Assembly (NCBI GenBank): GCA_964402405.1
Contig: CAYOCE010000060.1
Span: 1 to 6,452 of the forward strand
Reading direction: 5' to 3'
Length of the DNA: 6,452 bases
From: CAYOCE01 sp964402405
Lineage (GTDB): Bacteria; Pseudomonadota; Alphaproteobacteria; UBA7879
This document shows, in pieces, positions 4,274 to 6,452 of the stretch. Made by a program: the position numbers and the translations under genes. The notes under the pieces were generated by a model that was given only the letters and a program-made list of their open reading frames with translations, made no database searches and was not told the origin of the DNA. Numbering within the stretch: position 1 is the stretch's first letter; each line of letters opens with the position of its first letter.

Positions 4274-6187
4274 GTGCCAAAAAAAACAATAGAAACACAT
4301 ATAGAACATACAATTCAGACCACAATCAAATATTTATTTGGGATGTGTTTGGTGATCTTTTTGTCAATTACTATCGATTCCTACTCTCAGGAATTTGGGT
4401 CTACTCATTTGGCGACGGCTACAAATGTTTACTTTGAACAGGATCCAACTGTGGCGCCTATTAAGCCCCCCCCTGAAATCCTCTATAATGTTCTTTTATC
4501 AGGAATTGGGGACTTTACTCTTCGAAAGCAGATCATGGAATCGTCTCAGCTTTTTAGGCGTCAACAATTGCCCATTGATAAAATTTCTGACCTAAAAACA
4601 ATGGCCGCAAATGATATGAAAAATATTGCGACCTTGTTAGATAGCTTGGGATATTATGATGCAAAACTGGATTATAAGATTTCCTTAAAAAGCAGACCCA
4701 TCTTGATAAATTTGATTGTCGAGATTGGTGAACCTTATAAAATTGGGAGTTTTCAATTAAATTCAACGGTATCTGGAAGATTAGAAATGGATGAAATTCA
4801 GGCCACCCTTGAATCCACCACCGGTGTTCATGTGGGGGATGTGGCAACTGAAGCTCTTGTTCAGACGGCTATCAAAAATCTCTTTATCAGCCTTGCAACA
4901 AAGGGATGTCCCTTTGCTAAAATCACCGCTAAAAACGCCGTCATTGATCGCGTAAACCGCCAGATGTTGGTTTCCCTAACAATGGACCCCGGTCCCGCCA
5001 TGACATTTGGAAAAACCTTGGTACAAAAAGGAGCAGGTGTTGATAAAAAGTTTGTTATGCAAAGGCTTAGGTGGAAAGAAGGGGATATTTATAATCAGGA
5101 CCTGGTTCTGCAAACGGTTCAAGATCTAAACAACACAGGACTTTTTTCCTATGTGAAAATTATTCATGAACCGAACGCCCCCAAGGATGGAAAATTAAAT
5201 ATGATGATAGAAATCGCTGCAGGGGAAGAAAATCCTTGGGATGCAGGGGTAAAATACTCCACAACATTAGGTATAGGGGGTATTGTGACATGGACCGGCA
5301 AAAATCTCTTTAATAAAGGAGACGTCTTGGATATCAGTGCGATCCTTGGTCAGTTCGAGCGAGGAATGGATATCGCCCATGTGGTTCCAGACTTTTTATG
5401 GATAAACACAGATCTTGCAACCAGCATAAAGGCAACAGGCGTTACAATGCCTGCCTATAACAAAACAGGCGTTCTAATTTCATCGATCTTCACAACACCC
5501 ATTTATGAAAAATACAAGGGTTTCTTGGGAGTGGCATTTGAGGTGGCCTCCGTAAAACCCCCCAGATCAGGAACAGAGACGGCCTATAGCATGCTGTCGA
5601 TTCCAGCTGGGATCAAAGTTGATAAAACAGATGATCCTCTTAAACCAACCGAGGGCTGGAGAGGAAAGTTGGATGTGGTTTCTTACTTGGATTTATCCCC
5701 TACTAAAATATACATACAGGGCAATCTCCAGCAAGAGTTTTATTTCTCGATTACTTCGGATAAACGACTGACATTGATGGGGTGGTATGATATTGGGACA
5801 ACCCCAGATTCTCTTAAAAATAAACTGCCTCCGGACAAATATTTTTATTCCGGTGGAGAAGGATCTATCCGAGGCTACGGAGCCCAGATGGCTGGTCCTT
5901 TGTCAGCCAATGGTACACCCCTGGGGGGACGTTCCTTGATTGAATTTGGCGGAGAGCTCACGTATTACTTCACCGAACAATTGGCAGGAGTTGGATTTGT
6001 GGATGTGGGAGGCGCCTGCCCTAGACTATGGCCTAATATTTCAAACAAATTATTTGTGGGTGTGGGATCTGGCATCCGCTACATTACCCCCATTGGGACC
6101 TTAAAATTAGATGTGGGTGTCCCCGTCAATAGACGACCCATTGATGATAAGGCCCAGTTGTATATCAGTATGGGGAAACCTTTCTAA
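4274..6187 (+). CDS. tamA: TamA-like Omp85 outer-membrane assembly protein
   Basis: TamA is the outer-membrane part of the TAM (TamA-TamB) complex, which helps insert beta-barrel and autotransporter proteins and links the two membranes. The 637-residue product has a signal-peptide-like start: lysines at 3, 4 and 19, a hydrophobic run at about 21-34, and likely cleavage near 38-40. Three POTRA-like domains follow at about 69-152, 155-240 and 243-317; the first has the TamA pattern with SLGYYDA (124-130). A 16-strand-type Omp85 barrel spans about 322-637, with EGSIRGYG at 529-536 carrying the family RGY motif (R533), and ends in a terminal Phe. GTG is the first possible start after an in-frame stop at 4259; an ATG at 4343 would remove the basic n-region. 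No ribosome binding site is evident. BamA is less likely because there are three POTRA domains, not five. No tamB is adjacent within the window. Confidence 0.88.
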   Translation: MPKKTIETHIEHTIQTTIKYLFGMCLVIFLSITIDSYSQEFGSTHLATATNVYFEQDPTVAPIKPPPEILYNVLLSGIGDFTLRKQIMESSQLFRRQQLPIDKISDLKTMAANDMKNIATLLDSLGYYDAKLDYKISLKSRPILINLIVEIGEPYKIGSFQLNSTVSGRLEMDEIQATLESTTGVHVGDVATEALVQTAIKNLFISLATKGCPFAKITAKNAVIDRVNRQMLVSLTMDPGPAMTFGKTLVQKGAGVDKKFVMQRLRWKEGDIYNQDLVLQTVQDLNNTGLFSYVKIIHEPNAPKDGKLNMMIEIAAGEENPWDAGVKYSTTLGIGGIVTWTGKNLFNKGDVLDISAILGQFERGMDIAHVVPDFLWINTDLATSIKATGVTMPAYNKTGVLISSIFTTPIYEKYKGFLGVAFEVASVKPPRSGTETAYSMLSIPAGIKVDKTDDPLKPTEGWRGKLDVVSYLDLSPTKIYIQGNLQQEFYFSITSDKRLTLMGWYDIGTTPDSLKNKLPPDKYFYSGGEGSIRGYGAQMAGPLSANGTPLGGRSLIEFGGELTYYFTEQLAGVGFVDVGGACPRLWPNISNKLFVGVGSGIRYITPIGTLKLDVGVPVNRRPIDDKAQLYISMGKPF

Positions 6188-6251
6188 AATACCCTTAATA
6201 CCAAGTCTTGAAGAACAATACGCAAATCTACTTCTGAGGAAAAAAACCTCC

Positions 6252-6291
6252 TTGACAAATTAATTTTATGCATTATAGATATGCTTATAAT
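6252..6291 (+). promoter_or_regulatory. Predicted promoter downstream of tamA
   Basis: A perfect -35 box TTGACA (6252-6257) is followed after 16 bp by TATAGA (6274-6279); a perfect TATAAT lies further on at 6286-6291, too far for that -35. ATTATA (6272-6277) and TATAAT (6286-6291) also form a small inverted repeat. It points toward the gene starting at 6435, with a long leader containing the REP-like element. Confidence 0.5.
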
Positions 6292-6309
6292 AGATTTTAA
6301 TATCTGAAG

Positions 6310-6383
6310 ACCACCCCGATGAAAATCGGGGTCCATGCAGCGATTTATCCATTTATCCAATGGATCCCGGCCTACGCCGGGAT
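6310..6383. repeat. REP-like double hairpin, best preserved copy
   Basis: Hairpin A pairs ACCCCGAT (6313-6320) with ATCGGGGT (6325-6332) around a GAAA loop. Hairpin B pairs ATCCCGGC (6364-6371) with GCCGGGAT (6376-6383) around CTAC. Both stems are perfect 8-bp stems. The second is the widespread alphaproteobacterial intergenic palindrome type. The arrangement matches 1057-1146, but with a shorter, unrelated spacer. It lies in the leader of the next gene and could affect its message. Confidence 0.7.
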
Positions 6384-6434
6384 GATCTAAAGGCCACTTA
6401 TCCTATTGATAGAATTGATGAAAGGGTTTATCTT

Positions 6435-6452
6435 ATGACCATGGCAAAGTTT
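6435..6452 (+). CDS. Start of a gene cut by the window end
   Basis: ATG at 6435 opens a frame (MTMAKF) that is still open at the window end; ATG at 6441 is in the same frame. AAAGGG at 6421-6426 gives a fair ribosome binding site 8 nt before 6435, and a TTGACA promoter lies upstream. Six residues cannot identify the product. tamB would be a natural neighbour of tamA, but nothing visible supports it, and the 247-bp gap with its own promoter argues against tight coupling. Confidence 0.4.

Noticed and set aside
4395..4847. Short frames on both strands inside tamA
   Set aside because: They overlap the well supported tamA frame and have no start signal or family likeness.
6236..6250. GAGG/CCTC mini-hairpin after tamA as a terminator
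   Set aside because: The stem is only 4 bp around an A-run and has no T-run after it.

Overview
The window looks like chromosome from an AT-rich alphaproteobacterium. The evidence is the rsmG-parA-parB order, three consensus parS sites, an RsmG carrying VSRET-type parS-encoded peptides, a three-POTRA TamA, and GC-rich palindromes of the GGATCCCGG-CCTACG-CCGGGAT kind between genes. A host-associated lineage such as Holosporales or Rickettsiales relatives is my inference; nothing here fixes the genus.

Layout, left to right. Positions 1-297 hold a long imperfect inverted repeat and a degenerate REP-like palindrome, with no gene. rsmG (310-972, 16S rRNA m7G527 methyltransferase) has one perfect parS inside its reading frame. 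The 305-bp gap to parA carries a second parS, a REP-like double hairpin and a third parS that ends 3 bp before a strong parA promoter. parA (1278-2063) and parB (2065-3234) are separated by 1 bp, and parB has a strong ribosome binding site. ParB is unusually long because of an acidic, heptad-repeat N-terminal extension. A hairpin that may act as terminator follows parB.

Positions 3235-4273 are about 1 kb without a credible protein gene, but they are not empty. They hold one perfect DnaA box with weaker ones near it, a REP-like relic, a cluster of four hairpins ending in a clear minus-strand intrinsic terminator (a candidate small RNA), further inverted repeats, and a diverged 43-bp copy of sequence found upstream of parA. 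A large Omp85-family gene follows (tamA, 4274-6187), then a TTGACA-type promoter, another REP-like double hairpin, and the first codons of a gene that leaves the window at 6435.

Together, the left half is a chromosome segregation locus: ParB loads on parS, spreads as a CTP-dependent clamp and is moved by ParA. The right half is outer-membrane assembly and is unrelated in function. The items most worth a second look are the parS arrangement, the ParB extension, and the structured non-coding kilobase with its candidate small RNA and possible origin signals. No unprecedented multi-gene system is evident.
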